From assembly GCF_017696175.1 (NCBI RefSeq), contig NZ_JAAORE010000001.1, positions 434,001 to 498,000 on the forward strand: DNA of 64,000 nt. The letters are read 5' to 3'. The notes under the pieces were generated by a model. It was not told the DNA's origin and did not search any database. It saw only the letters and a list, made by a program, of their open reading frames with translations. Within the stretch, counting starts at the first letter, position 1. The number at the start of each line of letters is the position of its first letter. The DNA comes from Prochlorococcus marinus XMU1404. GTDB taxonomy: Bacteria > Cyanobacteriota > Cyanobacteriia > PCC-6307 > Cyanobiaceae. A program made the translations under genes and the position numbers. Below, in pieces: positions 1 to 9,133 of the stretch.

Positions 1-352
1 ATCCATGAATTGCAAGATTATTAATTTTCTCACGATTAAGATTTTTAAGTGAATTTTTAAAATTATTTTTTAGAAAGTTAAAATCACCCTTTGGTAAAAC
101 TTTAGTAGTAATCACCCAGTTTTTTTCGGGGATGTTGTCTTCTAATGCTAGTTTTTTTAATGAATTTCCAATAAGTAATTCTGCATCACCATAAGAAGGT
201 GCTGTTTCTATGTGGTTAATTCCTACATAATATGCATTTTTTATTATGCTATACATTTTTTCGAGACTTTCAGTTGCTCGCATTGTCCCTAAAGTGAATA
301 AGCTCACTTTCGCCCCTCGTCCAAATGATCTTTTTTGTGAATGAATAATCAT
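1..352 (-). CDS. Aldo/keto reductase family protein (partial, C-terminus off the window)
   Basis: Reading the minus strand from an ATG at 352 gives an open frame to the window edge, about 117 codons. The N-terminal part contains LFTLGTMR, then GINHIETAPSYGDAE, which fits the aldo/keto reductase barrel: strand 1, then the Asp/Tyr catalytic region, here with GINHIETA in place of the usual GINFFDTA. This family reduces carbonyls with NADPH; the substrate cannot be told. The catalytic Tyr is visible in PSYG, while the usual Asp position reads Glu (HIETA). The cofactor-binding C-terminal half lies outside the window. The gene is divergent from ribE across about 110 bases of AT-rich spacer. Confidence 0.8.
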   Translation of the reverse strand, partial: MIIHSQKRSFGRGAKVSLFTLGTMRATESLEKMYSIIKNAYYVGINHIETAPSYGDAELLIGNSLKKLALEDNIPEKNWVITTKVLPKGDFNFLKNNFKNSLKNLNREKINNLAIHG

Positions 353-464
353 CTAAATATGATCAATTTCTTTTTATTTACTCTTTAATTTATTTATAGT
401 TGAAAATCATTTAAAGTAAATTAAAGTAAATACAAAATTTTGCAAAAATATTTTTCTTAAAACT

Positions 465-1118
465 ATGTTCACAGGAATAATTCAATCAATTGGGAAACTA
501 AAACAAGAAAAAAATATTTTAGAAATTGAAATTCTAGATAATTTATTTGATATTACAATCGGTGACAGCATAGCTGTTGATGGAATTTGTTTGACAGTTA
601 AAGAGATCTTTCAAAACAAATTTACTGTTGATGTTAGTGAGGAAACATTAAAAAAAACAACTTTAGGAGTAAAGTCGAACCTTAATCAGATTGTTAATTT
701 GGAGCCTGCTCTTAGAGTGTCTGACCGTCTAGGAGGGCATATAGTCAGTGGACATGTTGATGGCCTTGGAACAGTTGAGAATATAGAAAAATTAGAGAAA
801 TCCTGGCTTTTATCTATAAAGTGGAAAAATAATAATTTTTCGAAATATGTAGTTAATAAAGGCAGTATTTGTGTGAATGGAATAAGTCTTACAATTGCGA
901 AATATGAGCAAGAAGGAGAAATATTTACTATCGCGATAATTCCTCATACTTGGCATAACACAAATCTGAATAAATTAAATGTCGGTGACAGCGTCAACCT
1001 TGAGGCAGATGCACTAATTAAATATGTAGAGAAATTACTTTTATTTAATAAAAATAGTAATCAAGATTTATCTTCAAATAATATTTCTTCGGAATGGCTT
1101 AAAGAAAACGGTTGGTAA
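465..1118 (+). CDS. ribE: Riboflavin synthase, alpha subunit
   Basis: This enzyme dismutates two 6,7-dimethyl-8-ribityllumazine molecules to riboflavin, the last step of riboflavin synthesis in the cytoplasm. The 217-residue protein starts with the diagnostic MFTGIIQ and has two tandem lumazine-binding repeats: residues 1 to about 95 (GDSIAVDGICLTV near 31-43) and about 96-195 (GHIVSGHVDG, then GSICVNGISLT). Length is usual for the family. No RFN riboswitch is recognisable in the short upstream spacer. The 3' end faces the cyAbrB gene 10 bases away. Some annotations call this gene ribC. Confidence 0.95.
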   Translation: MFTGIIQSIGKLKQEKNILEIEILDNLFDITIGDSIAVDGICLTVKEIFQNKFTVDVSEETLKKTTLGVKSNLNQIVNLEPALRVSDRLGGHIVSGHVDGLGTVENIEKLEKSWLLSIKWKNNNFSKYVVNKGSICVNGISLTIAKYEQEGEIFTIAIIPHTWHNTNLNKLNVGDSVNLEADALIKYVEKLLLFNKNSNQDLSSNNISSEWLKENGW

Positions 1119-1128
1119 AATTTATTTT

Positions 1129-1482
1129 TTAATTTAATGGAATCAGATAAATTGTTTTTGACTCTTTTTTAAGATCGATTTTAAATTCCTGACCAGGTTC
1201 TAAACCTAATTTTTTGGTGTAAGCATGTCCAATTAATAGGTTCCCATTGCCATGAACTTTTGTTTTGAATTCTGTCTGTCTGCCTCTTGAAGCTCTATTA
1301 CCATTTTTCCCTTGACGACCATTTCCTATTTTGTAACCCTTAGCTTCGGTAAGCGCCCTATAAAAACTTTTTCTTAAGATTCTTCCGCTAGGACCGACGT
1401 ACCCACACCCTTTTGCTATCTCATCTTCAGATTTTTTACTTAATAATTTTGCTTTTTCAAGAAGTTCTTTTCCTTCAAGCAT
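1129..1482 (-). CDS. cyAbrB-family transcriptional regulator
   Basis: The protein has 117 residues and matches the cyanobacterial AbrB type: an N-terminal basic region (LLSKKSEDEIAKGCGY, then GPSGRILRKSFYRAL) followed by a short beta-rich domain (GNLLIGHAYTKKLGL, then GQEFKIDL). In freshwater cyanobacteria these proteins bind DNA and tune carbon and nitrogen metabolism. The target genes here are unknown. It lies downstream of the ctaCDE genes on the same strand with a 96-base gap, so it probably has its own promoter, though none was clear. Confidence 0.85.
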   Translation of the reverse strand: MLEGKELLEKAKLLSKKSEDEIAKGCGYVGPSGRILRKSFYRALTEAKGYKIGNGRQGKNGNRASRGRQTEFKTKVHGNGNLLIGHAYTKKLGLEPGQEFKIDLKKESKTIYLIPLN

Positions 1483-1578
1483 TATCTGACAAATTTCTAA
1501 TTATATATTCTTACTAAAAAGGAGAAATGTGGCAATATAAATTAATAAAAAATATATTTAATTTTTAAAATTTAATTT

Positions 1579-2181
1579 TTATAAAAGATACAAGATAATA
1601 AATAAAATAACCCATATTCCATCTACAAAATGCCAGTACAATTCAACAGCTTCTAATGGAAACATATTTTGACTAGTTAATCTTCCACCATTGATTCTCG
1701 ATTGCCAAGCAATAATTAAAATCATTAAAGTGCCTAAAGTGACATGTAATCCATGAAAACCAGTAAGAGCATAAAAAGTACTTGCAAATAAATTATCTGT
1801 TAATCCAAAAGGTAAATGAAAATATTCAAATAATTGACATATTAAAAATATAATTCCAAGAAAAGCAGTAATAAGTAACCATTTTTGGGAATCAGAGTTT
1901 TCATCTTTTAAAAGTGCTTTGCCTGCTTTATGGAAAGTTGCACTACTAACAAGTAACAAAATTGTATTGAGTGTAGGTATTGGTAGTTCTAATTCATAAA
2001 TAGCGCCTTCAGGTAATGGATTTACTGCTTTATAAGTTAAATAAGCAGCAAAGAATCCAGCAAAAGTCATTCCGTCCGCAATTAGGAAAGTTATAAGACC
2101 AAACATTCTGAAGTCTTCATGTGTTTCATTAACTTCAGAATTATTCTTTTGAATTTCTTTTGAGCTATCTAGAGATGTCAT
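1579..2181 (-). CDS. ctaE: Cytochrome c oxidase subunit III
   Basis: This is the third core subunit of the aa3-type oxidase that passes electrons from cytochrome c to O2 in the respiratory chain of thylakoid and cytoplasmic membranes. The 200-residue protein has five hydrophobic segments and the family hallmarks MFGLITFLIADGMTF near the N-terminus, FHGLHVTLG near residue 145 and YWHFVDGIWV near the C-terminus. It is last in the minus-strand order ctaC, ctaD, ctaE, with only 6 bases after ctaD, so co-transcription is very likely. Confidence 0.96.
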   Translation of the reverse strand: MTSLDSSKEIQKNNSEVNETHEDFRMFGLITFLIADGMTFAGFFAAYLTYKAVNPLPEGAIYELELPIPTLNTILLLVSSATFHKAGKALLKDENSDSQKWLLITAFLGIIFLICQLFEYFHLPFGLTDNLFASTFYALTGFHGLHVTLGTLMILIIAWQSRINGGRLTSQNMFPLEAVELYWHFVDGIWVILFIILYLL

Positions 2182-2187
2182 ATGTTT

Positions 2188-3813
2188 TTATTTTTGTTCA
2201 GAAATTTCTTTACCATAACCATAAGGTTCTTCAACTAATGGAGCCTCTCCTTCCCAATTTTCAACTGGAGGTGGAGAAGATGTTAACCATTCAGGTGTAA
2301 GAGCGTTCCAAGGGTTATCACCAGCATCTTTTCCATTTCTCACGCTAAGGAATACATTAATTAAAAAAGGAATTGTACTTATAGCCATCAAAAGAGCCCC
2401 AAGGCTACTAATTTGATTAACGAACTGGAATTGGGGATCATATTCTGCAACTCTTCTTGGCATTCCATTTAAACCAAGCCAATGTTGAGGAGCAAAGCAC
2501 AAGTTAAATCCAATAAAGGTAATGATAAAATGTAAAATTCCTAATTTTTCATTGAGCATTTTTCCAGTTACTTTGGGGAACCAATGATAAATTGAAGAGA
2601 AAATAATAAAAACAGTTCCGCCATAAACAATGTAGTGAAAATGGGCTACAACGAAATAAGTATCATGTACGTGAATATCGAAAGGTACCTGTGCCAAAGC
2701 AACTCCTGTAATACCTCCAAACACAAAATTTATAATAAATCCGCAAGAGAATAGCATTGCACTATTGATGGAAATTTTACCTCCCCATAATGTTGCAACC
2801 CAATTAAAAAATTTTATACCTGTTGGAACAGCAATAAATGCTGTGGCGATAGTAAAGAACAATCTCATCCAAGGGGGAGTTCCACTCGTAAACATGTGAT
2901 GCGCCCAAACAACTAAACCTAAAACTACTATCCCCATTATTGAAAAAACCATTGTTGTATATCCAAAAAGTGGTTTTCTAGAATGTATAGGAAGTATTTC
3001 ACTAACTAAACCAAAGGCAGGAAGGACCATAATGTATACAGCTGGATGAGAATAAAACCAAAATAAATGCTGATAAACTACGACATTGCCACCTAAAACA
3101 GGATTGAAAAAACCTGTTTTAGCTATGATATCGAAGCTAAGTAAAATTAAAGTGCCTGCTAAAACAGGAGTTGACAAAACAACTAATAGACTTGTCCCAA
3201 GCATTGCCCAACAATACATTGGCAATTGCATAAGTTTTAATCCTGGCCTTCTTAATTTGATAATAGTCGCGATAAAGTTTATGCCACCAAATATAGAACT
3301 GCCTCCAAGTAATAGAACGCTAAGAATCCAAATAATTTGCCCCGATTGAGGGGTGGTTATGCTCAAAGGAGGATAAGCCGTCCATCCAGCCTGAGCAGCA
3401 CCCTCAACAAAATAGCTTGCTACCAGCATCAAGCCTGAAGGAGGAATTAACCAAAAAGCTACGGCATTTAATCTTGGGAATGCCATATCTCTCGCACCTA
3501 CATAAAATGGAATTAAATAATTTCCAAAAGCACCGTTTACTACAGGCACTATCCAAAGGAATATCATTATTGTTCCGTGTAAAGTTAAAACTTGGTTATA
3601 AACATCTCTTGGCATAAAATCAGACATTGGACTAGCTAGTTCAATTCTTATAGCGCTCGCTAAGGTTCCTCCTATCAAATAGAAAAGAAAACCGCAAACT
3701 AAGTATTGTATCCCAATTACTTTATGATCAAGGCTAAAACTAAAGTATCTAAGCCAGCCTTTAGGCTGAAGGCTTTCATTATTAGTTTTTTGTGGATCAA
3801 TTGATATTGTCAT
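2188..3813 (-). CDS. ctaD: Cytochrome c oxidase subunit I
   Basis: This is the catalytic subunit that carries heme a and the heme a3-CuB centre. The 541-residue protein has about 12 membrane segments. Expected ligands are visible: the low-spin heme His in TLHGTIMIF, the CuB His and cross-linked Tyr in YSHPAVYIMVLP, the CuB His pair in WAHHMFTSG, and the heme ligands in VAHFHYIVYGG. The start overlaps the stop of ctaC by 4 bases (ATGA type), which suggests translational coupling. Two plus-strand open frames inside this region are shadows. Confidence 0.97.
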   Translation of the reverse strand: MTISIDPQKTNNESLQPKGWLRYFSFSLDHKVIGIQYLVCGFLFYLIGGTLASAIRIELASPMSDFMPRDVYNQVLTLHGTIMIFLWIVPVVNGAFGNYLIPFYVGARDMAFPRLNAVAFWLIPPSGLMLVASYFVEGAAQAGWTAYPPLSITTPQSGQIIWILSVLLLGGSSIFGGINFIATIIKLRRPGLKLMQLPMYCWAMLGTSLLVVLSTPVLAGTLILLSFDIIAKTGFFNPVLGGNVVVYQHLFWFYSHPAVYIMVLPAFGLVSEILPIHSRKPLFGYTTMVFSIMGIVVLGLVVWAHHMFTSGTPPWMRLFFTIATAFIAVPTGIKFFNWVATLWGGKISINSAMLFSCGFIINFVFGGITGVALAQVPFDIHVHDTYFVVAHFHYIVYGGTVFIIFSSIYHWFPKVTGKMLNEKLGILHFIITFIGFNLCFAPQHWLGLNGMPRRVAEYDPQFQFVNQISSLGALLMAISTIPFLINVFLSVRNGKDAGDNPWNALTPEWLTSSPPPVENWEGEAPLVEEPYGYGKEISEQK

Positions 3814-4613
3814 AAATTTAACTCTGGTTTTTTGTTTTTGTTAAACCATTCTTTGTAATCAGATTCTTCTTCAACAATTATGGAGGCTCTCATTCCTCCA
3901 TGATATGGGCCACATAATTCTGCGCAAATTATCGGATATTTTCCTACTTTTGTAGGAGTGAAATTTAAAATAGTAGGTTGTCCAGGAATAATATCCTGTT
4001 TAATTCTGAACTCTGGTACCCAAAAAGCATGAATAACATCTTTGGATTCCATTTTCATTGATACTTTTTGATCAACAGGAACGTGTAGTTCTCCCGATAT
4101 GAAATTGCCCTTGGGATAATTGAATAGAAATGCAAATTGCATAGCTGAAACTTCAATTGATAAATTATTTATTGCTATTTCATTATCAGAAGTTTGACTT
4201 ATTCCAGCCCATATCTTTTCCGTGTTAGAACTCATCATTTCGTGGTTATGATTTAGTTCTTTCATCCCTCCCATTCGATCGTAAATGTTGTAGCTATATA
4301 AACCTATTAATAAAACAATTATTGAAGGGATAATTGTCCATACAATTTCTAAGCTTAAATTTCCCTCTAAAGCTATACCATCGCCTATTTGATCATTTCT
4401 TTTCCTGAACTTAAATAAGCTATAAATAACTGCTATTGTCATTCCTATAAAAATAATTAACCCAATGATGAAAAGAATTTTAAAAAGTTCATCGTAAATT
4501 GGTGCATTAATACTTGCTTCAGCTGGGAGCAAATTTACATTAAAACCAATCCAAAAAGATATAGCAAAAACGAGAGAAATAATTAATATTAAATAAATGT
4601 TTTTATTTAACAA
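3810..4613 (-). CDS. ctaC: Cytochrome c oxidase subunit II
   Basis: This subunit holds the binuclear CuA centre that accepts electrons from cytochrome c or plastocyanin on the lumenal or periplasmic side. The 267-residue protein has a hydrophobic N-terminal segment, a second membrane helix near residues 45-67, a third stretch near 90-110, and a C-terminal cupredoxin domain. The CuA ligands are visible in CAELCGPYHGGM (Cys-x3-Cys-x3-His), with an upstream His in VIHAFWVPEF. It is first in the ctaCDE operon and divergent from ctaA across about 220 bases that must hold both promoters. Confidence 0.96.
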   Translation of the reverse strand: MLNKNIYLILIISLVFAISFWIGFNVNLLPAEASINAPIYDELFKILFIIGLIIFIGMTIAVIYSLFKFRKRNDQIGDGIALEGNLSLEIVWTIIPSIIVLLIGLYSYNIYDRMGGMKELNHNHEMMSSNTEKIWAGISQTSDNEIAINNLSIEVSAMQFAFLFNYPKGNFISGELHVPVDQKVSMKMESKDVIHAFWVPEFRIKQDIIPGQPTILNFTPTKVGKYPIICAELCGPYHGGMRASIIVEEESDYKEWFNKNKKPELNL

Positions 4614-4834
4614 TTGATTTCAAAAATTTGAATTTATATTCTCAAGATATTCAATTTTTTTAATCCTGCATCCTTTGTTAAAAGAAAAACCTTTAAATTT
4701 ACAACTTCTTAAGATTTATGAAATAAAAGGCGTATTTTTAATAACTTTTTAGAGTTAATTGTCAGGGAAAAAAGATTAAATTAGTAAATTATTTTTTAAA
4801 TTAAACATATTAATTTTTAATTAATGTTTGGTTT

Positions 4835-5803
4835 TTGAATCTAATTTATTATGCAAAATATATAGGTTTTATCCATTTGCTTAATAACCAATTATATAAA
4901 TCAAAATATCTGACAATTTTTAAAAGGTTGGGAAGTCATAGTGTACTCGCACTCATCACACTAATCGTAATTGGAGGTGCTACGAGGGTCATGGAGGCGG
5001 GACTCGCATGTCCAGATTGGCCATTATGTTATGGATCTTTTTTGCCTTTTAATCATATGAACCTAAGAGTATTTCTAGAGTGGTTCCATCGTCTAGATGC
5101 TTTTCTGGTTGGAATATTAATTCTTTTTAAATTTGCCCTTTCAATTATTTGGAAAAATGAAATTCCAAATTGGTTACCTAAAACTTATTCATTATTACTT
5201 TTTCTCGTTATTGTCCAAGGATCTTTTGGAGCTTTAACAGTAATAAACCTGCTTGATTCATATACTGTTACTGGCCATCTTTTAATAGCTTTTCTACTTC
5301 TCATCACAACAATTTCAATAAATCAAAATTTAGAAAATGACGACATAGAAGAGCCATTAATTTGGTGGAGATTATTATTGTTTATTCCTCTTTTACTTAC
5401 TCTGATTCAATCTTTTATTGGAGTAAGGCTTTCATCAACCTGGTCAGCACATATTTGCTTGTCTTTTAATAAACAGTGTCTAGTTCTAAATACTCATAAA
5501 TTATTTGCTTTTCCAATTGCTTTTTCAATTTTATTGATTATTGCTACTGCAATTTATAAGAGAAGTTTGCTTAATGAAAATTGGAAATATCTCTCAGCAC
5601 TTATTTTTCTCTTGTTTTCTCAAATTGCTTTGGGTGTTTTAAGTCTTAAAACAAATTTGAATGAACCTATTTTTATTATTGGTCATCAACTTAACGCCTC
5701 TTTATTTATTGCGATATTAACAACATTAATATTTAGGCATCCTTTTACCAAAAAAGTTCTAAACCACTCCCTAAATTCTCAAATAGCTGGTATCAATTCA
5801 TGA
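4835..5803 (+). CDS. ctaA: Heme A synthase (COX15/CtaA family)
   Basis: This membrane enzyme oxidises heme O to heme A for the cytochrome oxidase encoded next door. The protein has about eight membrane helices. Heme-binding His residues lie in [12 protein letters not shown] and TGHLLIAF in the first half and in [12 protein letters not shown] and GHQLNASLF in the second half, the usual pseudo-duplicated layout. [21 protein letters not shown] is the typical early motif and contains the Cys pair of many CtaA proteins. No ATG precedes it in frame: the start is TTG at 4835 or possibly TTG at 4877. The stop overlaps the ctaB start. Confidence 0.93.
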   Translation: MNLIYYAKYIGFIHLLNNQLYKSKYLTIFKRLGSHSVLALITLIVIGGATRVMEAGLACPDWPLCYGSFLPFNHMNLRVFLEWFHRLDAFLVGILILFKFALSIIWKNEIPNWLPKTYSLLLFLVIVQGSFGALTVINLLDSYTVTGHLLIAFLLLITTISINQNLENDDIEEPLIWWRLLLFIPLLLTLIQSFIGVRLSSTWSAHICLSFNKQCLVLNTHKLFAFPIAFSILLIIATAIYKRSLLNENWKYLSALIFLLFSQIALGVLSLKTNLNEPIFIIGHQLNASLFIAILTTLIFRHPFTKKVLNHSLNSQIAGINS

Positions 5804-6801
5804 ACAGTAGTAACTTAGAAAACTTGAACTATAAATCTCCACTTAGGGATGAAGTTGTACCTTCAAGAAAAAGATTAACTTTGCCGCCTTGGCTTGAAGT
5901 GGCAAAACCTAGATTAATCCCACTTTTATTGGCAACAACTTTGGGAGGAATGGCATTAACAGAAGAATGGCCTTTATCCTCGCCGAAACTTATCTGTACT
6001 TTAGGAGGAGGCGCTTTGGCAGCAGCAGCGGCAGGAGCTCTTAATTGCTTGTGGGAAATGGAATTAGATAAAAGGATGACAAGAACCAGCAAAAGAGCCT
6101 TGCCAGCAGGAAAGTTGTCATCTGAGACTGTATTTTTAGCTGCCGTATCATGTACTTTGGCAGCTTCGATGCTTTTAGTAAGTGGTGTAAATTATTTGGC
6201 TGCGGGTTTAACTCTTCTTGGTTTATTTAGCTACGTAATTTTATATACAGTTATTTTGAAACCTCGAACAACAAAAAATATTGTTTTTGGAGGAGTTGCT
6301 GGTGCGATACCACCCTTAGTTGGAGCATCTGCTGCAACAGGGCATGTAGGACTTAGTGGTTGGTGGTTGTTTGGTTTAGTAATGTTATGGACACCAGCTC
6401 ATTTTTGGGCACTTGCAATTTTGTTGAAGGATGATTACGCATCTGTTGGTATTCCTATGCTCCCTTCTGTCAAAGGATCTGTTTTTACTGCTAAAGCGAT
6501 TTCTCGTTACGGATGGGCAACAGTTTTAATGAGTATTATGGGAGTCTTTGCTTTACCTGAAGGGGGTCTCTTATACGGAATTATGTTATTGCCATTTAAT
6601 GGAAGACTTTTGCAATTAATAAATGAATTAAAGAAATCTCCTGATGATCTTTCAAGAGCGAAGTCTCTTTTTAGGTGGTCTATTCTCTATATGTTTGGCA
6701 TTTGTCTTTTGTTATTAATTTCTAGAACCCAACTATCCGTAGAATTTGAGCAGCAATCTATTCAAATATTTTTATCTATAGTATCCCTGCTTAGTAATTA
6801 A
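5800..6801 (+). CDS. ctaB: Protoheme IX farnesyltransferase (heme O synthase)
   Basis: This enzyme attaches a farnesyl group to protoheme to make heme O, the substrate of CtaA. It is a UbiA-superfamily membrane protein of 333 residues with about nine helices. The prenyl-diphosphate binding region is [15 protein letters not shown] near residue 80, followed by KRALPAG. A second acidic motif is [15 protein letters not shown] near residue 203. The ATG overlaps the ctaA stop as ATGA, so the two are translated as a pair. A minus-strand open frame at 5829-6092 is a shadow. Confidence 0.95.
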   Translation: MNSSNLENLNYKSPLRDEVVPSRKRLTLPPWLEVAKPRLIPLLLATTLGGMALTEEWPLSSPKLICTLGGGALAAAAAGALNCLWEMELDKRMTRTSKRALPAGKLSSETVFLAAVSCTLAASMLLVSGVNYLAAGLTLLGLFSYVILYTVILKPRTTKNIVFGGVAGAIPPLVGASAATGHVGLSGWWLFGLVMLWTPAHFWALAILLKDDYASVGIPMLPSVKGSVFTAKAISRYGWATVLMSIMGVFALPEGGLLYGIMLLPFNGRLLQLINELKKSPDDLSRAKSLFRWSILYMFGICLLLLISRTQLSVEFEQQSIQIFLSIVSLLSN

Positions 6802-6840
6802 ATTAGATGTAAAATGTTTTTTAAGTAAATAGTAAGTTTG

Positions 6841-7857
6841 ATGAATTATATAAAAGTTAAAGGGCTCTCAAAATCTTATTCAGATATCAATGCATTAAAA
6901 AATTTATCGTTGGAAATTGAAACTGGTACATTATTCGGAATACTAGGTCCAAATGGTGCTGGCAAATCAACACTAATAAAAATACTTGCTACTTTAATAG
7001 AGCCTGATAGTGGAGATGTTTTTATAAATAATATAAATTTAATAAAAAATTCAAGGAAAATTAGAGAATTAATTGGTTATGTTGCCCAAGACATTGCACT
7101 TGATAAAATTTTAACTGGACGAGAGCTTTTGGATTTCCAATCAGATTTATATCACATCAACAAAAACAAAAAATTTGAAAGGATAAAGAAATTAATAGAT
7201 CAATTAGAAATGAATGATTGGATTGATCGTAAGTGCGGAACTTATTCAGGAGGAATGAAAAGAAGAATCGATCTGGCAGCTGGACTTTTGCATTTGCCCC
7301 AAGTATTAATTTTGGATGAACCTACAGTTGGTTTAGATATTGAAAGTAGAAACATTATATGGCAACTTTTGAAAGATTTGAGAAATAATGGAATGACCAT
7401 TATTTTAAGCAGTCACTATCTTGATGAAATTGATAAATTGTCAGACAGATTAGTGATAATTGATGATGGAAGAGTTATAGCACAAGGGACTCCTTCAGAG
7501 CTCAAAAATAAATTAGGAGGAGATAGAGTAACTTTGAAAGTAAGAGAATTTAGTAATCAGGAAGAAGCAAAAAATATATGTCAAATTTTATCTTCAATAG
7601 ATGGAATTAGTCAGATCATCATAAATGAAGCTCAAGGTTTCTCGATAAACTTTGTAGCAGATAAGGAAAAAGATTTACTTACGAAACTCAAAGTTGAATT
7701 AGCCTTTTCAAAGTTTGAAATTTTTTCTCTAACACAAAGTCAGCCAAGTTTGGATGATGTATATCTTCAGGCAACTGGGAAAACATTATTGGATGCGGAA
7801 ATTTCTATGGCAGGGAAAAGAGACCTTAAAAAAGAATCAAAGCAATCAATGCGATAA
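6841..7857 (+). CDS. ABC transporter ATP-binding protein, multidrug/ABC-2 export type
   Basis: This is the ATPase of an exporter, most like the DrrA/CcmA-type group. Visible motifs are Walker A GPNGAGKST near residues 35-43, signature YSGGMKRR near 135, Walker B VLILDEPTVGLD near 155 and the H-loop in SSHYLDEID. An extra C-terminal region of about 100 residues after the nucleotide-binding domain is usual for this group. The ATG at 6841 is preferred over the TTG at 6838. It lies 39 bases after ctaB and 49 bases before its permease. The substrate is unknown; drug resistance names for such pairs are by analogy only. Confidence 0.9.
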   Translation: MNYIKVKGLSKSYSDINALKNLSLEIETGTLFGILGPNGAGKSTLIKILATLIEPDSGDVFINNINLIKNSRKIRELIGYVAQDIALDKILTGRELLDFQSDLYHINKNKKFERIKKLIDQLEMNDWIDRKCGTYSGGMKRRIDLAAGLLHLPQVLILDEPTVGLDIESRNIIWQLLKDLRNNGMTIILSSHYLDEIDKLSDRLVIIDDGRVIAQGTPSELKNKLGGDRVTLKVREFSNQEEAKNICQILSSIDGISQIIINEAQGFSINFVADKEKDLLTKLKVELAFSKFEIFSLTQSQPSLDDVYLQATGKTLLDAEISMAGKRDLKKESKQSMR

Positions 7858-7906
7858 AAAAAACTTTTGTTTAACTAACTATAATGAACACTAAATACTG
7901 CTAATT

Positions 7907-8731
7907 ATGGAATTACAACAGTATAATTTATTTTTTTTATATCAAGAAACATTTGCCTTAACAAAGAGGTTATTTATTCAATTAAAAAGAAGACCATCAA
8001 CTCTTTTGGCAGGAATATTACAACCCATAATTTGGCTTTTTTTATTTGGGGCACTATTCTCTAAAGCTCCTGAAGGTTTTTTACCAGGAGTTGATTCTTA
8101 TGGGAACTTTTTAGGGGCGGGACTTATTGTTTTTACTGCTTTTAGCGGAGCCTTAAACTCTGGTCTTCCTTTAATGTTTGATAGAGAGTTTGGATTTCTT
8201 AATAGATTACTTGTGGCTCCTTTAACCAGTAGATTATCCATAGTTTTATCTTCTTTTATTTACATAACAATCCTAAGCTTTGTTCAGAGTATTGTAATAA
8301 TGGTTGTTTCATACATTTTAGGTTATGGATGGCCTAACTTATATGGTTTAGGAATTGTTTTTACAACACTGATTCTATTGGTTCTTTTTGTGACATCAAT
8401 AAGTTTATGTTTAGCGTTTGTCTTGCCTGGACATATTGAATTAATCGCTCTTATATTTGTGATAAACTTACCTCTTCTTTTCGCAAGCACTGCTTTAGCT
8501 CCAATCTCTTTTATGCCAAATTGGCTTGGGTGGTTGGCCTCATTAAATCCATTAACTTTTGCGATTGAACCTATTAGGACTGCTTATACAGAAACTATGA
8601 ATTTAGAACTAGTGGCTTTACATGCCCCATATGGTGATTTAACTTGTAAGAGTTGTATATCAATTTTATTTTCTTTAACAGTTTTTTCTTTAATTATCAT
8701 AAGGCCTCTGTTAAATAGAAAGTTAAATTAA
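7907..8731 (+). CDS. ABC-2 type transporter permease
   Basis: This is the membrane partner of the ATPase just upstream. The 274-residue protein has six hydrophobic segments. It shows the ABC-2 permease pattern LKRRPSTLLAGILQPIIWL in the first helix region, FDREFGFLNRLLVAPL in the coupling region, and FMPNWLGWLASLNPLTF followed by EPIR near the end. The gene order ctaA, ctaB, ATPase, permease on one strand suggests a shared transcript, but no functional tie to heme A is shown by the sequence. Confidence 0.88.
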   Translation: MELQQYNLFFLYQETFALTKRLFIQLKRRPSTLLAGILQPIIWLFLFGALFSKAPEGFLPGVDSYGNFLGAGLIVFTAFSGALNSGLPLMFDREFGFLNRLLVAPLTSRLSIVLSSFIYITILSFVQSIVIMVVSYILGYGWPNLYGLGIVFTTLILLVLFVTSISLCLAFVLPGHIELIALIFVINLPLLFASTALAPISFMPNWLGWLASLNPLTFAIEPIRTAYTETMNLELVALHAPYGDLTCKSCISILFSLTVFSLIIIRPLLNRKLN

Positions 8732-8799
8732 TAAATTTATGCTTTTAAAAAAATCATCTAATAGAAGTTTTTAAAAAAGCCTCTTCAGAAAATAATATT

Positions 8800-9129
8800 T
8801 TGCTTAAAGAAAATATTGTCCTTAAGTGGGTTCATAGATTTGGGATTGATTCTTTAAATGATTTATTAATTCATACCTCAGCTCTAAGGGAATGTAAGCT
8901 TAAAGAAGAAAATCAAGAACAAATTAAACTTGAATTATCAAAAACTGTTGAAAATATAGAAGAAACAAAATGTGAATCAAAATGTCTAGAAACTTCTAGC
9001 AGTAATGGAATGTTTAGCCAAGATCAAAATTCTAATAATATGAAAGAACTTTCTGATAACCAGAAATTACCACTGCCTAATATTAATAATTTAAGAAAGT
9101 GGATTAATAACTATAAAAAAGCAAGTTAA
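8800..9129 (+). CDS. Uncharacterised small acidic protein
   Basis: I do not recognise this 109-residue product. The frame opens after a TAA at 8746 and has no ATG, so a TTG at 8800 is the likely start. The N-terminal part (LKWVHRFGIDSLNDLLIHTSALREC) looks like a short helical domain. The middle is low-complexity and charged with Ser/Asn and three Cys (REC, TKCESKC). The end, LPNINNLRKWINNYKKAS, looks helical and basic. No membrane segment or signal peptide is seen. It converges on groEL with a 4-base gap. Confidence 0.6.
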   Translation: MLKENIVLKWVHRFGIDSLNDLLIHTSALRECKLKEENQEQIKLELSKTVENIEETKCESKCLETSSSNGMFSQDQNSNNMKELSDNQKLPLPNINNLRKWINNYKKAS

Positions 9130-9133
9130 ATTT

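Noticed and set aside
465-600. FMN riboswitch before ribE, and a cobalamin riboswitch before cobM or cobK
   Set aside because: The upstream gaps are short and AT-rich and show none of the conserved riboswitch boxes.
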